A stretch of 64,000 bases of DNA from Vanilla planifolia (GCA_023846275.1 JAIUJO010000726.1:147501-211500); one strand, 5' to 3'. Counted from the stretch's first letter, positions 47,984 through 58,750 are shown. Notes: generated from the sequence alone by a model not told the origin. Numbers and translations: made by a program.

Positions 47984-49817
47984 ATAAACACACACAAATG
48001 TTGACACACTTAGACACACACACGAACACGTACATGTAGATAGGCATGCACACGTGCACACACACATTCCACACAGAATCACACACACGAACACACAACA
48101 CATACAAAGCATAGACACACATGGTTGCACACACACACAACACAAACAATACACATACATGTACAGACTCATGCATACACATATACACACAAAAACACAC
48201 ACATGCATACAAACATATACACATGCATGCACATGTACATGTACATGCACACACACACACATATGCATGCTTGCCCATATGTATATCAAGCACACATGCT
48301 TACACCCACACATACAAGAACACAAACACATGCACACATATACATATTCATAGATTCACATAAACTCAAACAAGCATTTACACACACACAAACACTCACA
48401 TGCATATGCACATGCAGACACAGCCACATGCATGCAAATAGACACATAAGCTCATGCACACTCATGTAGATGCATAGGCATAAGGACACACAAACACATG
48501 CACACACAAAGGCTCACAAACATGTACACATATCCACAGACACATAAACATGCACACATAAACACACATATACACACACACATGCACATACAGATGCATG
48601 CTCACATATAAATGTTTAGGAACACACACATGCACACATAGGCCCACACACACCAACATACATACAAGCACATATGCACACATACAAATGTGGAGACACA
48701 TACATGTGCACAGCCAGACACATACACACACAATGTGCATGCACATGCACAAGTGTACACACACATGTAGAAACATACAAACACATACTCATGCATGCAT
48801 ACACACACTTAGAAACATGCATGTGGATATGCACAAATACACACACACACACAAAGACACACACGTGCACGCATACAAACAAATGGACACACCCATATGC
48901 ATACAAACATGCATGCTAGGACAAAGACATGCACATGCATGCACACAAACACATGCACATGAAGACATGCACACAGACATACACACATGCAAGTCACACA
49001 TAAATACACAAACATATGCACACACACACATGCATAAACACGCATGTATGTCCACATATGTGTGAACAAGAACACACACACATGCAATAACATATGCACA
49101 TGCACATAGATGCACACACACATACATACACGTGTACACAATCACACACACACACACACATTCACTTGCATAAGTAGATGCCCACACACACAAACACATG
49201 AACATGCACATGCATATACATACATTCATGAACACACACATGCAACACACACCCAAAGAAAAATCACACACTTCTACACGTACGTACAAATATGTGCATG
49301 CATATATGCACACAAACACATAAGTTTGTGTGTACACACACATGCACACACAAGTATAAACAAACCCATGCACATAAACACAGAAGCATAAGTGTGCACA
49401 TGCACACACACACACACACATACACATACACGCATGCACACACACACACATACTCATGGATGTAAATACACACACACATGTACATTCTTGCACATGGACC
49501 ACCACATATACACATGTGAACACACAAGCACATACATGCACTCACACCCACACACACACACTTAGGAACATGCATGTATGCACACACATATTGAAACACG
49601 TCCATGTACACACAAGTGCACACACACACACAAGCACACATGAACACATGTGTTCACAACACACTCACACACACTCATGTGCACACATATGCACATGTGT
49701 TCACAACACATACACATATGGATGCATGCACACGAATACACATGAATACACACGAAAACACACACATAAATTCTCTTATGCACATACTCATGTGTGTAGA
49801 CAAGCACACACACATAT

Positions 49818-49873
49818 AAACATGAACACATACATAGGCATGTGCAAACATGAACACATACATAGGCATGCAC
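49818..49873 (+). repeat. 28-bp tandem duplication
   Basis: AAACATGAACACATACATAG then GCATG at 49,818 and again at 49,846; the tails differ slightly (TGTGC against CACAA). Confidence 0.85.
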
Positions 49874-50325
49874 AAACACACATGCACAAATGCATGCATG
49901 CATGTACACACACATACACACACACATGCACACACACACACACACACACATACTTATTCATGTAAATACACACAAAAATAGGCATGCATAAGCACACCTA
50001 CATACACTCACATGCTTATACATTATAAGACTTGCATGCACATACACATCGCACACTCATACTCTCATACACACAAACACATGTAGACACACACAAACTC
50101 GAATGCACACACATGCATCATCTCATACAAACATACACACACAAATGTGCACACACAGACACACATGAACACACATACACATACAAACAAACATAAACTC
50201 ATGCGCACACAAGAGCATACACACATGCATGCACACACATTCATGCTCACACATGCACACCCACACATGCATACATGCACACACAAACACTATAAGAAAA
50301 CATGTGTGAACATGGATACAGACAT

Positions 50326-50349
50326 ACACACACACACACACACACACAC
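50326..50349 (+). repeat. Pure CA run at the island border, 24 bases
   Basis: Uninterrupted AC dinucleotides ending directly at the AT-rich island. It forms the left junction of the array with the copia remnant. Confidence 0.95.
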
Positions 50350-50359
50350 TCATCTGAAG

Positions 50360-51190
50360 TGCTTGTGTGAGACAAAATGTATAAGAGGGTAGGGATGAAC
50401 TATACTTTTATGAAATGTTTTAAATTAAAGAAAGTTTTTAAACTTCAAAGTAAAATTTTATTTTTATGAAGATTGTTAATAAATGAAATTACTCAACAAT
50501 AAATGAAATACACAAAGATGTTGTAAGTGGTTTATCCAAAACCCATGTTTACATCTAGCCCCAATCACTGATCAAGCTTTCACTAACCACTCTTTTTTTG
50601 TCAAGGTTGATCAAGGTAAACAATTTATAAACTAATCATCTTATAAGATAGAAATCCACAAAAATTGGCAACACAAAAAAAACTTCGCAAAAATTTTTTC
50701 ATATGAAATCCCAACTCTTTAAAATCTTTCAAACAAGAGTGGTGCAAACTAATTAATGATACAGATGTTACAAAGATAATGAAGAAAGATTGTAGAAGAG
50801 AAAAAATTTAATTGAAAGAGCCTATAGTTTCCACAAGCATTTTAAAATTTGATACTATTAATTTTGGACTTCTCTTGAGCATTTATGAAATACATCTTAA
50901 GATTTAACTACAATAATATATCTTAAGATTTAACTAAAACAACATTAAGCTCAACATGGAATTAGCAATATTTAGCTTGGCTTCATGATCATTACATCAA
51001 AGGACACAACAATATCTCTCTTAAAGTTTATAAATTTAATATTAGAATTGAACACATAATAATAAAGACAATGTAACATTAATGAGTAAACCAAGTTATA
51101 TAATATTTAAAATTTTAGCTCACTCTATTTGATAACCTATACTATCCCTAAAGTTTAGCTTAACATCTTATTGAATTCTAGTACTAAGTA
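50360..51190 (-). mobile_element. Possible decayed 3' LTR / 3' untranslated region of the copia element
   Basis: About 830 bases of AT-rich sequence with no coding similarity lie between the pol end and the CA array, where a 3' LTR belongs. No second LTR is available for comparison because the 5' end of the element is lost, and no clear TG...CA ends or target-site duplication are visible. It contains a small internal tandem duplication (50,894-50,936). A shorter LTR plus unrelated host DNA cannot be excluded. I see no gene in it. Confidence 0.4.
50894..50936. repeat. 17-bp direct repeat, period 26, in putative LTR
   Basis: ATCTTAAGATTTAACTA occurs at 50,894-50,910 and again at 50,920-50,936, identical. 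Each copy contains the palindrome ATCTTAAGAT. Short duplications like this are common in LTRs. Its recent look (no mismatches) contrasts with the heavily mutated coding part. Confidence 0.8.
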
Positions 51191-51202
51191 TTCTCCTTTT
51201 TG
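51191..51202 (-). other. Candidate polypurine tract
   Basis: On the minus strand this reads CAAAAAGGAGAA, a purine run just downstream of the last pol block. This is where LTR elements prime plus-strand DNA synthesis, immediately before the 3' LTR. The following bases (TACTTAGTACTAG) do not begin with a clean TG, so the LTR border has decayed or is misplaced. The support is position and composition only. Confidence 0.5.
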
Positions 51203-51229
51203 TAATCATTGAAATGGTTTAATTTCTTG

Positions 51230-51800
51230 TAAGATTAATCTAAGTCAATAAAAGAATTAGGAAGATAATGGCTTAGAAACAATTTCATTTAATTAAGTAA
51301 AAATGGAAAAAATGATAATTAAATCTCTTTCTTCTATAGAAGTTCTCTAAAATGTGATATCTTAACTTTATGTATTTTATCCTTGAGTGTTGAATAGGAT
51401 CTTTAGATAAAAAAAATTACACTTGAATTATCATAAAAGATTAGAAATTATGTAAATTCTAAGCCATAATCAAAAACTTATTGTATAATCTATAGAACTT
51501 CACCAACACAACTACCTATAGTAATACACATGACCTTTGTTATTGATAGTGGAATATAATTTTATTTTCTATTAGCCTAAGTAATTAGTAAATAATCAAT
51601 CGATTATATATATTATAGGTACTTTTTGCATCAATCTTACTACTAATATAGTAAGCATCTACGTAGGTTCTCAAATTTAGACTCACATCTAGGGTACCAT
51701 ATGTCTATAGTCTTGGTATCTATAAGAAATTTAAATATATGCTTGATTACTTGAAGGTGTGATTCCTTAGGACTAGCCTAAAATTTCACACACATACCTA
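51230..51800 (-). pseudogene. Copia RNase H and pol C-terminal remnant
   Basis: After the RT, the minus strand reads SRPNIIFSVGMCVKF and PKESHLQVIKHIFKFL (about 51,815-51,720), the standard link into RNase H. V-D-A-Y-Y...KIDAKST follows (about 51,665-51,620), corresponding to the S-D-A-D-x-A-G and D-R-K-S-T blocks. G-S-C-V-G-E-V (about 51,515) and F-Y-D-N-S-S (about 51,425) come next, then YSTLKDKIHKVKISHFREL (about 51,390-51,340), matching the H-S-R-T-K-H-I-x-I-R-x-H-F-x-R block. A last block, SKPLSS at about 51,280-51,260, matches the F-T-K-P-L terminus of copia pol. RNase H would remove the RNA template during reverse transcription. Several stops and frameshifts show decay. Confidence 0.88.
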
Positions 51801-52545
51801 CACTAAATATAATATTAGGTCTACTTATAGTAAGATACCATAATGATCAAATCATTCATTTAAATGATTGTGTCAATATGCTTTTTAGCTTCATCTTTAT
51901 ATATAATAGTGCTTATACTAAAGGTAGTCTTCTTTTGCTTCATTTTCTCATAACTAAATTTCTTTAAGAACTCTATCAAATACATGGTTTAATAAGTAAA
52001 ACTTTTTTCACTTATTTTCTTGACTTGAAGTCCTACAAAAAAGGTTAACTCTCTCGTCATACTCATTTCAAATTTGTTTTTCATAAAATTAGCAAACCTC
52101 ATACACATCTCTTTATTAGAAACTGTAAAGATTATGTTATTCATATAAACTAGACATATTAATTAACCTTTATCTAAATTTCAAACAACTAAAAAATTAT
52201 CTAACTTGACTATATGAAAATGAATTGACATAAAAAAATGCATAATCTTTCATGCCAAGCTCTTGGAACTTGCTTCCAACCATAAAGTTTCTTCTTAAGT
52301 TTGTATACATGATTTGTCTTATCATGTATTTCAAATATTAAGGATTATTGAATGTACACTTCTTCATATATATATTAATTCAAAAATATACTTTTAACAT
52401 CTATTTGCTATAATCTAAATTCTTTATGGTAACATAAGCAAGTAAAACCTTACTTGCCTCAAGTTTAGTTATAGGAGAAAATGTCTCATTCACATCTACT
52501 CCTTCAACTTAACAATTAACTTTGGCTACTAATCTAGCTTTTCAA
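51800..52545 (-). pseudogene. Copia reverse transcriptase remnant, YVDD changed to YMNN
   Basis: RVT_2-type reverse transcriptase copies element RNA into cDNA. Minus-strand blocks in order: R-L-V-A-K (about 52,542), VEGVDVNETFSP (about 52,500), QIDVKSIFLN holding the first catalytic Asp (52,407-52,378), VYKLKKKLYGWKQVPRAW (about 52,310-52,240), then the palm motif at 52,147-52,136. That motif reads Y-M-N-N where copia has Y-V-D-D, so both metal-binding aspartates are Asn. FEMSM, LTFFVGLQVK and the downstream KEFLKKF-like helix follow, up to about 51,900. The blocks fall in more than one frame with internal stops. The similarity is dense enough that assignment to copia RT is secure; activity is excluded. 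Confidence 0.93.
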
Positions 52546-52559
52546 AAGAATACTTTACT

Positions 52560-52793
52560 AAGTGAAAAAAGCCTTTTATTACATAAAGTACAACTATTAT
52601 CATGTGATATAAGGAATTCTAGAACACTATCTTAACCATGTGTAAAAATAAAACATATGTATTATCTTTTCTACATCTAATAAAATCTGAAACATTTTCT
52701 TTACTAATAATTCATTCATTCTCAAATAATTGACAAATGCCAAGAAGATTATACCTTAGATATTGTATGGAGAGGATCTTTCTTATAAAAGTG
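52560..52793 (-). pseudogene. GAG-pre-integrase trace and integrase-deletion zone
   Basis: Just after the protease remnant the minus strand reads N-L-L-G-I-C-Q-L-F-E-N, matching the N-L-L-S-x-x-Q-L signature of the GAG-pre-integrase domain. K-D-N-T-Y-V-L follows some 20 codons later. Within about 100 bases the sequence reaches the start of the recognisable reverse transcriptase (K-A-R-L-V-A at about 52,545). A complete copia element would have the zinc-binding region, the DDE integrase core and the N-terminal edge of RT here, well over 1 kb. None of it is present. The breakpoint should lie at about 52,560-52,640. Confidence 0.7.
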
Positions 52794-53099
52794 TGTTAGT
52801 TACCTACTATTCCAATTCCAATCACTTTCTTCTTGGACTTGTCACCAAGAGCAACTTTACCACCATCATAAAAATTCAAGTAGAAGACTAAAGATGGATC
52901 TCAAGTTATTTGTCTTAATCATCCATGATCTAGGTACCTCATACAATTCCCAATCCTTGAAGAAAGGCATGCTTACAAAACAAATTTGACATTTGTTTTT
53001 AGGACCCAAGCTTTTTTGATTCACATGTTTTAACTTGATTCTTAATTGAACTATTTTTTGAATCCATACAAATCTAGAATATCTACAACAAAAAATCAT
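52794..53099 (-). pseudogene. Copia gag-pol linker and aspartic protease remnant
   Basis: A 77-codon open frame on the minus strand (53,099-52,866) reads through NQKSLGPKNK, like the GPK/WVPK linker that precedes protease in plant copia polyproteins. One frame over, at about 52,937-52,906, the minus strand reads Y-L-D-H-G-stop-L-R-Q-I-T-stop-D-P-S-L. This aligns with the copia protease active-site block D-S-G-C-S-R-H-M-T-G-D. The catalytic Asp is kept, Ser reads His, and Cys and Gly have become stops (both tga). The domain continues as GGKVALGDKSKKKVIGIG and ends in a stop at 52,798-52,796. The protease matures Gag-Pol in active elements; this copy cannot be functional. Confidence 0.85.
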
Positions 53100-53454
53100 T
53101 CTAAATTTGCAATGAAATGATATTTTTCTAAATCTTATGTAATAATTACGAACTATATTAGGAGCAAATATTTAACAATTCTAGTATAACTAATCTTATG
53201 AAAAAAAAGTCTTACAATGAGCATGTAAAATTTTTAAATTATTTAATTATATAACAAAGATGTATTTTTGATAATAATAAAGGCTTTTCCATCTCTCTTA
53301 ATCTTAATCTCAAGCAAATAATTAGCATTTAACTCATTTAAATGTTCACACAAGCTAAAATAATTTTCATTTTCTTCTTTCAATTTAAGATATTTAAAAG
53401 CTAATTTTTTGTACTTTATGCAAGCATTAATATACTATTCTTCATAAAAAAAAG

Positions 53455-53862
53455 AGCTAATTGAATCATCCCATGACATCTTCATAGATTTCTTCTTCTT
53501 CTTCTGCTATTTTTAAAACTTCTCAATTTTATCCTTCTAGTTGTGGTAATTGGGCCTTATATGCTTAGGTAATTTACATTCATAATAAATTATGTTTTTA
53601 TAAGAAACCATCTTTCCCTTTTATTTCATATTATTTCCAAATCTTTTACTACATTTTGTTTGTTATATAAACTATACAAAGCTTTTGAAATAAGAACTAC
53701 CACACTTGAGGTGGACAAATTTGAGTCTATAAAAGAATCAGCTACAAAGGATAGTATTTCTTCCCTCTTCTTTTTCTTTTCTTTTTTAGCCACAAATTCT
53801 TGAACTCTTCTAGAAAGCTCAAACATTTTTAAGAGCTAATCTAATAACTCATCCAATAACAT
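53455..53862 (-). pseudogene. Copia gag C-terminal remnant with damaged zinc knuckle
   Basis: Gag forms the particle that packages element RNA. The reading starts at the array junction with M-L-L-D-E-L-L-D, matching the conserved gag helix of plant copia elements. A charged stretch (KKEKKKKREEIL) follows, and this frame stays open from 53,826 to 53,626. After a frame change, a nucleocapsid-type CX2CX4HX4C knuckle lies at 53,546-53,587 on the minus strand. The first and last cysteines both read Tyr (tat and tac), leaving Y-x2-C-x4-H-x4-Y. Then comes the usual basic and acidic tail, KKKKKSMKMSWDDSISS, at about 53,510-53,455. Stops and at least one frameshift separate the pieces. The N-terminal two thirds of gag is missing because the array begins there. 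Confidence 0.85.
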
Positions 53863-54339
53863 GTTTTTGTGTGAGTTCATACATGCATGCATGCATTCTC
53901 ATGTGTGTGGGTGTGAGCATATAAGTGTGTGCATAGGCACATGTGTGTGCGCATATATGTGTGCGCATATGTGCATGTGTTGTTTGTGCAAGTGTATTTT
54001 TTTGTACATATTTCTGTGTGTGTGTGTCCACTTGCACTTGTGGGTGTGATCATGTGCATGTGTGCTATGTGTGCATGTGTATGTATTATTGCATGTATGT
54101 GGGTGTGGGTGTATGTGTGAATGCATACATGCTTGTGTGGGCATGTGTTTATATATTTATGCATGCATACAAGTGTGTCTGTGGTTGTGCGTGCATGTTT
54201 TCACATGTGCTCACATGCATGTGTGTGCATGTGCATACAGGTGTATACATGTGTATGTCTGTGCATGTGTGTGTTCATGCAAGTGGGTGCATGTGTGTTC
54301 ATGTCAGTGCATGTGTATGTACATATGTGTGCATGTGTC

Positions 54340-54900
54340 TACGTGTGTGAGTGTGTGTGCATGTTTTTGTTTACGTGTGTATGTGCACGTGCATGTGCAT
54401 GGGGGTGTGCATTTGTGCATGTGTGTGCAAGTGTGGGTATAGATGTGGGTGTGGGTGTGGGTGTGCATGTGTGTGTGGCTGCATTGTTGTGCTTGTGTTT
54501 GTGTGTGCATGTGGGTGTGTATTTGTGTGCACACACGTGTGACTTTGTTTGTGTGTGTGTTTATGTGAGTGTGTGCATTTGTGCATGTATATGTGAGAGA
54601 GAGAGTGTGTGTGTGTGTGTGCAAATGTCTGTGTGTGTATTACATGAGCTTGTGCATGAGTGTGTGGGTGTGTGTTGGTATTTGTGTGCATGCATGTTCA
54701 CATATGTTAATGCATTTGTGTGTTTGAATGTTTGTATATTTGCTTAGGTTTACATTTGTGTGTGTATGTGTGTGCTCATGTTTGTGTGAGCATGTGTATA
54801 TAGATGTGTTTGTGTGTGAATATGTGCATGTGTATGTGTTGCATTTACAAGTGCATGCATGTGTGAGTGTGTGAGTGTGTGTATGTGTTTGTATGTGTGG
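54340..54900 (-). repeat. Family B copy B3, inverted, beside the copia island
   Basis: The reverse complement matches 33,180-33,730 in order. Plus-strand words include GTGTATTACATGAGC (54,637), GGGTGTGTGTTGGT, GTTCACATATGTTAATGC, GTATGTGTTGCATTTACAAG (54,833) and, further left, GTGCATGTTTTTGTTTACG (54,357) and GGGGGTGTGCATTTGTGC (about 54,400). By eye several 80-100 base stretches look 80 percent identical or better. This shows that the block right of the island is inverted relative to the block left of it. Confidence 0.8.
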
Positions 54901-55019
54901 GTGTATGTGTGTGTGCACGTGCAATTGTGTTAATGCTTGTGTCTATTTGCATGTGTGTATGTGTGCTTGTGTTTGTGTGAGCACATGCGTGCAAGCATGT
55001 GTTCTTACGTGTGGGTATG

Positions 55020-55021
<2 letters not shown>

Positions 55022-55051
<30 letters not shown>
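55022..55051 (-). repeat. Pure TG run, 30 bases
   Basis: Fifteen uninterrupted TG dinucleotides, the longest clean run I see in the right GT block. Confidence 0.95.
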
Positions 55052-55053
<2 letters not shown>

Positions 55054-55587
55054 CATGCATGTGTGTGCCTATGTGTGCATGTGTGTATGTGTGGTTGTGG
55101 TTTGCATGCGTGTACATGTGTTTATTTTTGTAGTTCTATATGCATGTGCATTTGTGTACATGTGAGAGTGTGTGTGCATGTGCATGTGTGTGAACGTGTC
55201 TATGGGTGTGTGTGTTGGTGTGTGTGCATGTTTGCATGTGTGTATGTATGTGTGTGTCTTTGTGCATATGTACATGCCTATGTGTGCATGTGTGTGTGTG
55301 TTTGTGTGTGCACATGTCTATGCATGCTTGCATGTGTGCATGTGAGGACATGCTTGTGTGTATGTGTATAGTGTGTGTATATTTGTGTGTGCAAATGTGT
55401 ATAGGCATGTGCTTATGCTTGTGTGCTTGTGTTTACCCATTTATGTGCATGTGAGCTTGTATTTGCATGCATGCATATGTGTACATCTGAGTGCATGTGA
55501 GTGTATGTTGGCATGAGTGTGTTTCTTGTACTTGTGCATATAATGGATGTCAATCAGTGCAGGAGTGTACGTGTATTTGTGTGTACA

Positions 55588-55619
55588 TAATAGTGCACGT
55601 GTGTAATAGTGCACGTGTG
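55588..55619 (-). repeat. 16-bp perfect tandem duplication
   Basis: TAATAGTGCACGTGTG at 55,588-55,603 and 55,604-55,619. Confidence 0.88.
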
Positions 55620-57214
55620 TGTATGCTTGCATTAGTGTGCATCTGTGTCCATGCTTGTGTGCATCTATGTTTGCATTTGTATGCTTTTGTGCACATGTAT
55701 ATGAGTGGATGTTGGTGCATGTCAATGTGTGTTAGTGTGTGTGTTTGTGTGTGGATGTGTGTATATGTGCATGTCTATGTGTGTGTGTGTTTATGTTTTA
55801 TGTGTGTAAGTGTATATGTGTGTGTGAATGTGCATGTTTATATGCATGTGTGTGCATGCATGTGTGGTTATGTATTTGTGATAGGATGTGTTTGTGCGTG
55901 CGTGCTTGTGAGCATGCATGGGTGCATGCATGTGTGCACATTTTGTGTGTGCTCATGTGCATGTGTGGGTGTGTGTCTATGAGCATGTGTGTGTGTGTGT
56001 GTGCATATGAGTGTGAGTGTGTGTATTGCATGCACATGTGTGCATGCGTGTATGTGTGTGTGTGCATGTTTAGGTCTAATGTATGCTTGTGTGGATGCAA
56101 GTGTGTGGTTATGTGCATGTGTGTTTATTTGAGTGCATATGTGTGCACATGCATGTGTGTTTGTGTACTTGTGACCATGTGTTCTTGTGTGTGTGTTTGC
56201 ATGTCTATGCATGTGCATGTGCATTGGTATTCCTTTATGTGTGTTGTGTATTAGTGCATGTGTGTATGTGTGTTCATGTGCACCTGTGTATGTGATTATG
56301 AATGTGCATGTGTATGTGTGTGTGTGTCCATGCATGTACATATATGCATGAGTATATGCATGTGTGTTTGTTCATGTGCATGTGTGTGTATATGTGTGTA
56401 AATGTGCATTTAGGGGTGTGTATGTGGGTGTCTATGTGTGTGAATGTTTGTGTGGGTGTGTGTATGTGTATTTGTGTGTGATTTCTATGGTGTGTAAGTA
56501 CATGTGTGTGCATGTGCATTTGCATCTCCATGTGAGCATAGTGTGTGTGTGCATGCATGTGTGTTTGTCTATGCATGTGTGTGTGTGTGTGCATGCATGT
56601 GATTGTACATGTGTGTATGTATGTGTATGCACATGTGTGTATGCATACATGTGGGTGTGCTTATGTATGTGTGTGCATAGATGTGTGCATGTGTGTGTGT
56701 GTGCACATGTACATCTATATTTGTGTATGTCTGCATGCATATGAATGAGTGAGTTTGTGTGCACATAAGTATCTACGTCTATGTGTTTATGCTTGCATTT
56801 GTACTTATGCTTGTATGTGTATCATTTTGCATGTGTGTTCTTGTGTTTGTGTGCAAGTGTGTATGTGTGTGTTAGTGTGTTTATGCATGGGTGTGAATAC
56901 ATGTGTGCGTGCGTTTGTTTGCACATTTGTGTGTGTGTGCATTCATGTGCACATAGGTGTGTGTGCATGTTTACTTGCATGAGTGTGTATGGGTGTGTGT
57001 ATGTATTTGTATGCATGTATGTATTTGTGTGTGTCTTTGTATAAATGTACATGTGTGTGTGTTTGTGTGTGTAACTATGTCTATGCATGCAAGCATATTT
57101 GATTTCATGAATGTTTATGCGTGGGTGTGTGTGTGTGTGCATGTGAGTGTGTGCATATGCATGCATGTGCTAATTCATGTGTGTGCATATATGTGTCCAT
57201 GTGTGTACGAGGGT

Positions 57215-57238
57215 GCGCATGTCTGTGCGCATGTCTGT
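57215..57238 (-). repeat. 12-bp perfect tandem duplication
   Basis: GCGCATGTCTGT twice in a row at 57,215-57,226 and 57,227-57,238. CpG-containing GCGC words are rare in the array. Confidence 0.85.
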
Positions 57239-58171
57239 GAGCATGTGTGCATTTGGGTACGCTTTGTATGTGTGCACGTATGTGTGTATTTAGGTACTCA
57301 TGTGTGTGTGTGTGCAAGAATTTTTTAATGTGAATGTGCCTATGGGCATGTGCGTTCCTATGTGTGTGTATGCATATGTGTTTTTACTCATGTTTGTTTG
57401 CATATGTACGTGTGTGTGTGCAGTGTGTGTGTGTGTGTGTGTGCATGTGCTTGCATGCGTACATTTGTGTGTGTATGTGTTTGTATGTAATCATGTTTGT
57501 GTGGGTTCGTAATGGTGTGTGTCTGCATGCTTACATGTGTGTGTGTGTGTCTGTGTGCATGTTTGTGTGTCACTATGCGCATGAATATCCTTCTATGCAT
57601 GTGTGTGTGCATGATCATTGTGTGTCTATGTGTTTTCAAGTGTTTGTGAATGTGTGTAGGTGCATATGTGTGTGTGTATGTATGTGTATGCCTGTGTGTG
57701 AGCATCTATGTATGTGCATGCATGTCTGCATATACATATGTGTGTGTGTTCCATTGCAAGCATGTGTGGGTGTGTGTTGGTGTGTGTGCCTACATGCATG
57801 TGCATGTGAATGCATACATGTGTGTATATGTGTTTATGTGAATGTGTGCATGTGTGGTTGTGTGTTTATGTGTGTGTTTATGTGCATGAGCATGACAGTG
57901 CGTAAGTGCATGTGCATGGTTGTGCATGTGTGTATAAGTGTGCATGTATGTGTGTGTGTGTATGCATGTGTGAGTGTATATGTGTGTGAGTAGTGCTTGT
58001 GTGTGCATTTATACATGTTGGTATGCTTATGTGCAAGTGTGTATGTGATCGTATGTGTTCACAAGTGTGTGTATGTGTGTGTGAAAGTACATGTGCAAGC
58101 ATATGTGTGCTTATGCATGTGTGTGTGTGTGTGTGTGTGAGTGTGATTATGTGCATGTGTTTGTCTGTGTG

Positions 58172-58220
58172 TGCATATGGTATCCCCTACATATTCTTGT
58201 GTGTGTTCCTTTACATGTGC
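58172..58220 (-). repeat. Family L copy, inverted
   Basis: The minus strand reads CATGTAAAGGAACACACAC, then AAGAATATGTAGGGGATACC, the counterpart of 26,087-26,135. Its plus-strand core TATCCCCTACATATTCTTG stands out clearly from the surrounding TG words. Confidence 0.6.
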
Positions 58221-58750
58221 ATGTGTGTCTTTGTATGCATGGGTGTGTATTGGCATGTGTGCATGTGTGCATATGTGTTTATGTTTGCATGCACATACAT
58301 GTGTGGGTTTATGTGTGTGTATATACATGTTTGTTTGTGTAGAAGTGTGAGTGTGCATACGTGCTTGCATGTGTGTGTGTGGGTTTGTGTGTGTATGTGT
58401 GTAGAAGTGTGTGCATGTGTGTACATATTCATGTGTGTGCGTGTGTGTACATTTGGTTGCATGGTCATTTATGTGTGTTCATGTCTTAGTGTCAATGCAT
58501 GTTTATGTGTAAGTGTGTGTGCATGCCTGTGCAAAGTTTTGGATCCAAATGTGTATGTGTGCATGCATGTACTTGTGCGAGTTTGTGTGCATGTGTATAT
58601 GTGAGTGCATGTGTGTCTATGTGTGTGTGTGTGTGTGCATGCACCTATGTGTATGGGTGTGTGTGTACATGTATGTGTGTGTGTGTGTGCTTGGGTGTGT
58701 TTGTGAGTGCATGCACGTGTGCTTGTATTCGAGTGTTTGTGTGTGTTTCT

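Larger units (their letters stand above)
32851..50349 (+). repeat. Degenerate CA/TGCACA array, AC polarity, middle block
   Basis: Same composition and word set as the left block, restored after the inner GT block. It begins at about 32,851 with a mixed stretch and ends in a pure CA run at 50,326-50,349 directly against the AT-rich island. It contains a family B copy (33,180-35,960), a short family E copy (46,185-46,265), a 69-bp duplication near 37.6 and 38.0 kb, and several small tandem repeats. No gene or RNA gene seen. Confidence 0.95.
50350..53862 (-). mobile_element. Decayed, truncated Ty1/copia LTR retrotransposon (plant type)
   Basis: This AT-rich island is the only non-array sequence. 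Read on the minus strand it shows, in copia order: gag C-terminal part and zinc knuckle (53,862-53,455), protease (about 52,940-52,794), a GAG-pre-integrase trace (about 52,793-52,640), reverse transcriptase (about 52,545-51,800), RNase H (about 51,800-51,250), a purine-rich tract (51,202-51,191) and a possible 3' LTR. Copia order (protease-integrase-RT-RNase H) is established knowledge and separates it from Ty3/gypsy. Stops and frameshifts occur throughout, so it is dead. The integrase core, gag N-terminus, primer-binding site and 5' LTR are absent. The gag and linker motifs suggest a plant SIRE/Maximus- or Tork-like lineage, which is inference. CpG is very rare in the island, as expected of an old, formerly methylated copy. 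Confidence 0.9.

Noticed and set aside
50350..53862. Ty3/gypsy element or a LINE
   Set aside because: The protease-(integrase position)-RT-RNase H order, the copia-type KxLYGxKQxPRAW block and the zinc knuckle followed by a WDDS-type tail fit Ty1/copia. LINE RT has a different motif set and no such protease.
50350..53862. Target-site duplication around the copia island
   Set aside because: The sequences at 50,350-50,360 and 53,860-53,880 show no matching 5-bp direct repeat that stands out. The right end is inside gag, so a normal insertion border is not expected there.
53861..54049. Open frames crossing the right junction of the island
   Set aside because: They are mostly TG-array translation with a few codons of island sequence. 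Copia gag reads on the minus strand here, in a frame that ends at the junction.
55440..55560. Possible further family E copy in the right block
   Set aside because: A shared TCAATCAGTG word with 32,347 and some loose similarity were seen, but the order of the other landmarks could not be established by eye.
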